Shown in pieces: positions 6,923 to 8,655 of a stretch of 8,655 bases of DNA. The stretch is from Caldifarciminota bacterium 4484_18. GTDB lineage: Bacteria; Hydrothermota; UBA3073; NMUJ01. Within the stretch, counting starts at the first letter, position 1. Each line of letters starts with the position of its first letter. Location: contig NMUJ01000028.1 of assembly GCA_002256535.1 (NCBI GenBank), positions 1 to 8,655 on the forward strand. Direction: 5' to 3'. Below the pieces are notes generated by a model. It made no database searches. It was not told the origin of the DNA and saw nothing but the letters and a program-made list of their open reading frames with translations. The position numbers and the translations under genes are program-made.

Positions 6923-7132
6923 ATGGCGGATAAGATCACTAAGGATATGAAGATAGATGAGGTGGTGGAAAGGTTTCCACAGACTATCGAAGTATTTATG
7001 GATTTCGGTATACCATGTCTTGTATGTGGTGAACCTCCATGGGATACGATCGAGGAAGCCGCCATAAAGTATGAAGTTGATCTTGATAAGTTGCTTGAGG
7101 AGTTGAATAAACGATTATCCAGTACACTGTGA
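6923..7132 (+). CDS. small DUF1858 / redox-disulfide domain protein
   Basis: The 69-residue product is a complete DUF1858 domain, the family also known as the hybrid-cluster-protein-associated redox disulfide domain. It has KITKDMKIDEVVERFPQT at residues 4-21, then GIPCLVCG with Cys32 and Cys35 as a CxxC pair, and TIEEAAIKYEVDLDKLLEEL. Members occur mostly in anaerobes; their exact role is unknown, and a redox or metal-binding job is inferred from the CxxC pair. ATG 6923 is chosen; a TTG six bases earlier is in frame but would sit in the putative -10 box. No ribosome site is visible. It shows more AAG, GAG and GTG codons and no CGT arginine, but with only two arginines this is weak evidence of different origin. 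Confidence 0.85.
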   Translation: MADKITKDMKIDEVVERFPQTIEVFMDFGIPCLVCGEPPWDTIEEAAIKYEVDLDKLLEELNKRLSSTL

Positions 7133-7169
7133 AGTGTATCAGGTTGTCTACGGATACGACTATTACAGC

Positions 7170-7197
7170 TTGACAACCACCCATCTTCCCATATTCT
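7170..7197 (+). promoter_or_regulatory. promoter of tRNA-Phe and larA
   Basis: A perfect -35 TTGACA (7170-7175) is followed after 16 bases by TATTCT (7192-7197). The first base of tRNA-Phe is nine bases beyond, close to where transcription should begin. The string AGCTTGAC is shared with two other promoter candidates in the window. There is no other promoter before larA, so it likely drives both. Confidence 0.65.
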
Positions 7198-7205
7198 AAA
7201 CATAA

Positions 7206-7278
7206 GCCGGGGTAGCTCAGTTGGTAGAGCACGGGACTGAAAATCCCGGTGTCCCCGGTTCGATTCCGGGCCCCGGCA
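7206..7278 (+). tRNA. tRNA-Phe (GAA)
   Basis: All arms fold perfectly. The acceptor GCCGGGG pairs with CCCCGGC (7271-7277). The D stem is GCTC/GAGC with loop AGTTGGTA. The anticodon stem CGGGA/TCCCG has loop CTGAAAA, so the anticodon is GAA. The variable loop is GTGTC and the T arm is CCCGG/CCGGG with loop TTCGATT. The discriminator is A at 7278. CCA is not encoded, so it must be added after transcription. The larA ATG starts only six bases after the discriminator. Confidence 0.97.
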
Positions 7279-7284
7279 CTCATC

Positions 7285-8270
7285 ATGCATATCGAACTCC
7301 CCTATGGTGAACATGACAAACAAGTAGCGGAGTTACCCGATTCGTGGCAGGTGGAATTCGCATATCCAAACGAGGTACCCACACGTGATGAACTATCCGT
7401 CCTTCAGGAGGCGCTCGCCCATCCTATCGATGCACCACCAATACGTGAATTCCTCAACACCGGTAAGCTACTTTTTGTGGTAAACGATCATACCAGACCC
7501 ACCCCCTCTGCTAAGGTCTTAGAGTTGCTAAAACCTCACCTCACCAACAAGGAGCTACATTTTCTAATCGCCACCGGTATACATCGACGGTCGAACCCCA
7601 CCGAACTGCATCGCATACTGGGCGATTTCTACGAAACCTCCCAAGATAGGATATATTTCAACGATTCCGAGAACAAACCCGACTACAGGTTTATCGGTAC
7701 CACATCACGTGGCACCCCTGTCTTGGTGCATAAATGTTTGTTCGAGTTCCCCCGTGTGGTGGTTATAACCTCTGTTGAACCCCATTACTTTGCAGGGTTC
7801 ACCGGTGGCCGTAAGTCCATCCTCCCCGGTATCACCGCGTACGAGACCATAGAAGCTAACCACAAGCTTGCACTACTACCTGACTCCTCAAAGCAGTTAC
7901 CACTGCACGCGAAATCTTCGTCACCCCCATAGATGTCAAAGCTGACATGGTTATCACCGTAGCACCCTTCCCGATGGATGTCGACCTCTATCAATCACAG
8001 AAAGCTATCGATAACGCCAAGCTTGCACTCACCCCCAACGGTATATTGTTATTGGTATCAAAGTGTCGTGAAGGTATCGGTGAACAGGTCTTCTACGAGC
8101 TGCTGAGCCAAGAACCCACCCCACAAGCTGTCCTCAACCGTATCGCCAAGGGCTACGATACACTGCAATCCGCCATCGACACCGCTCATGGTATGAAAGG
8201 TGATAACCTTCGTGTGCTCATCATGCCCGAAGGTAGTATCACAATACCGTATCTCGAACCTACAGAGTAG
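7285..8270 (+). pseudogene. larA: nickel-dependent lactate racemase (LarA) family, split over two frames with internal loss
   Basis: LarA-type enzymes interconvert 2-hydroxyacid enantiomers with a nickel-pincer nucleotide cofactor. The first frame starts at ATG 7285 (MHIELPYG) and keeps the key residues, with spacing like the Lactobacillus protein: VVNDHTRP at 65-72, His100 in ATGIHR, His167 in VEPHYFAGF, cofactor-linked Lys177 in GGRKSI and Ni ligand His193 in ANHKLA. It then runs off family into a TAG at 7930-7932. The rest resumes in another frame from about 7895 (TTAREIFVTPIDVKADMVI), with QSQK at 7992-8003 and a normal end at TAG 8268. About 50 residues of the inter-domain stretch are missing between the halves. 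A second, in-frame shortfall of roughly 35-40 residues is suspected near 8154. It is probably non-functional unless the sequence is misassembled. It is likely co-transcribed with tRNA-Phe. Confidence 0.8.
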
Positions 8271-8279
8271 TAATCTCAC

Positions 8280-8339
8280 CTTTCCAACCTTCTAACTTTT
8301 CAATCACTTCGATATATGTACAGTGAGCACTTTGGAAAG
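8280..8339. repeat. inverted repeat between convergent genes
   Basis: CTTTCCAA (8280-8287) and TTGGAAAG (8332-8339) are complementary, with TCACT (8304-8308) and AGTGA (8322-8326) nested inside. The gap between larA and the propeller gene could thus fold as a two-part hairpin. No T-run follows on either strand, so a normal intrinsic terminator is not supported. A chance match is possible. Confidence 0.3.
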
Positions 8340-8346
8340 TAATTCG

Positions 8347-8655
8347 TCACCCATCATCTATGAGATTCACCACCCCCAACGTATCAGACTCGTAATTCAC
8401 CACGTACAGGTACCTATTATCTGGTGACAACACTATCGTACGTGGCCTATCCTTCACCCTTATACTCTTAATAACCCTATTCATCCGCAAATCGATCACC
8501 TCCACACAATTAGCCAGATTACAACTCACATATGCAGTATTACCATCTTTTGTCACCACAATATGACGTGGCGTCACCTCCGTCGGTATAAAGCCTACCA
8601 CATCAAACCCTGACGTATGCAGTACAGCTATCCCACCACCACCCATCAACGCCAC
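8347..8655 (-). CDS. YVTN-family beta-propeller repeat protein, C-terminal part (5' end outside window)
   Basis: The frame is open from the window edge to a TGA at 8347, giving 102 residues. Two propeller blades of about 40 residues are visible: TPRHIVVTKDGNTAYVSCN..VEVIDL and RPRTIVLSPDNRYLYVVNY..LGVVNL. These match the YVTN repeat pattern of P..I..s.Dg...YV.N......VidL. Such proteins are usually exported or surface located; any signal peptide would be beyond the window. The last blade stops right after its third strand (VVNLIDDG), so the C-terminus may be cut short. It converges on larA across a 76-base gap. The role is unknown; a structural or binding function is typical. Confidence 0.8.
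   Translation of the reverse strand: MALMGGGGIAVLHTSGFDVVGFIPTEVTPRHIVVTKDGNTAYVSCNLANCVEVIDLRMNRVIKSIRVKDRPRTIVLSPDNRYLYVVNYESDTLGVVNLIDDG

Noticed and set aside
6996..7323. Long minus-strand open frames running across the DUF1858 gene and tRNA-Phe
   Set aside because: They read through an intact tRNA and a recognised gene on the other strand; only the last 68 codons of one of them (from ATG 6822) are real acyltransferase sequence.
8268..8346. In-frame open stretch after the TGA of the propeller gene, which could mean stop read-through or TGA recoded as an amino acid
   Set aside because: TGA clearly ends surE, pcm, the family 2 glycosyltransferase and the DUF1858 gene, and the 28 extra codons show no propeller pattern.
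20..8450. Many TACGTA and CGTACG palindromes, which might suggest a repeated regulatory or modification site
   Set aside because: They lie mostly inside genes and follow from heavy use of GTA (Val) and CGT (Arg) codons next to each other; spacing is irregular.

Overview
The window comes from a bacterium, probably an anaerobe with a double membrane. The evidence is bacterial lipid enzymes (a PlsY-type acyltransferase and an LpxL/HtrB-type acyltransferase), an oxygen-sensitive [4Fe-4S] CoA-enzyme activase, a LarA-type nickel enzyme remnant and a redox-disulfide (DUF1858) protein. Base composition is moderate. Arg is mostly CGT and Val often GTA, and TGA is used as a stop in several clear genes, so the code is standard. 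I cannot assign a phylum.

Layout. (1) Bases 1-555, plus strand: the C-terminal part of a 2-hydroxyacyl-CoA dehydratase/activase-related protein, cut by the window edge. (2) Bases 628-6822, minus strand: a tightly packed eight-gene operon read leftward. Its order is LpxL-like acyltransferase (broken), family 2 glycosyltransferase, surE, pcm, CoA-enzyme activase, family 4 glycosyltransferase, alpha/beta hydrolase, plsY. Most junctions overlap. The set joins membrane lipid and glycan building (acyltransferases, two glycosyltransferases, a lipase/esterase-like hydrolase) to the classic surE-pcm repair pair and an ATP-driven reductive activase. (3) Bases 6832-6873, minus strand: the 3' half of a proline tRNA (GGG) with no matching 5' half, just upstream of the operon. 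(4) Bases 6889-8270, plus strand: a promoter and small DUF1858 protein, then a promoter, an intact tRNA-Phe (GAA) and, 6 bases after it, a larA gene split over two frames. (5) Bases 8347-8655, minus strand: the C-terminal end of a YVTN/beta-propeller protein, cut by the window edge.

The left two thirds look intact and ordinary in structure. The right third is unusual: the acyltransferase, the proline tRNA and larA have each lost internal or 5' sequence within about 1.5 kb. This could be real decay around an integration or recombination point, or local assembly error. Three putative promoters share the string AGCTTGAC at the -35 region. Two genes start within 10 bases of a tRNA 3' end, and a third may be leaderless. 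The activase and the partial plus-strand protein belong to a family often fused into one chain, but here they are split, on opposite strands, with three genes between them. No stretch over 300 bases lacks a gene. No CRISPR array, insertion sequence, integrase or replication origin is visible.
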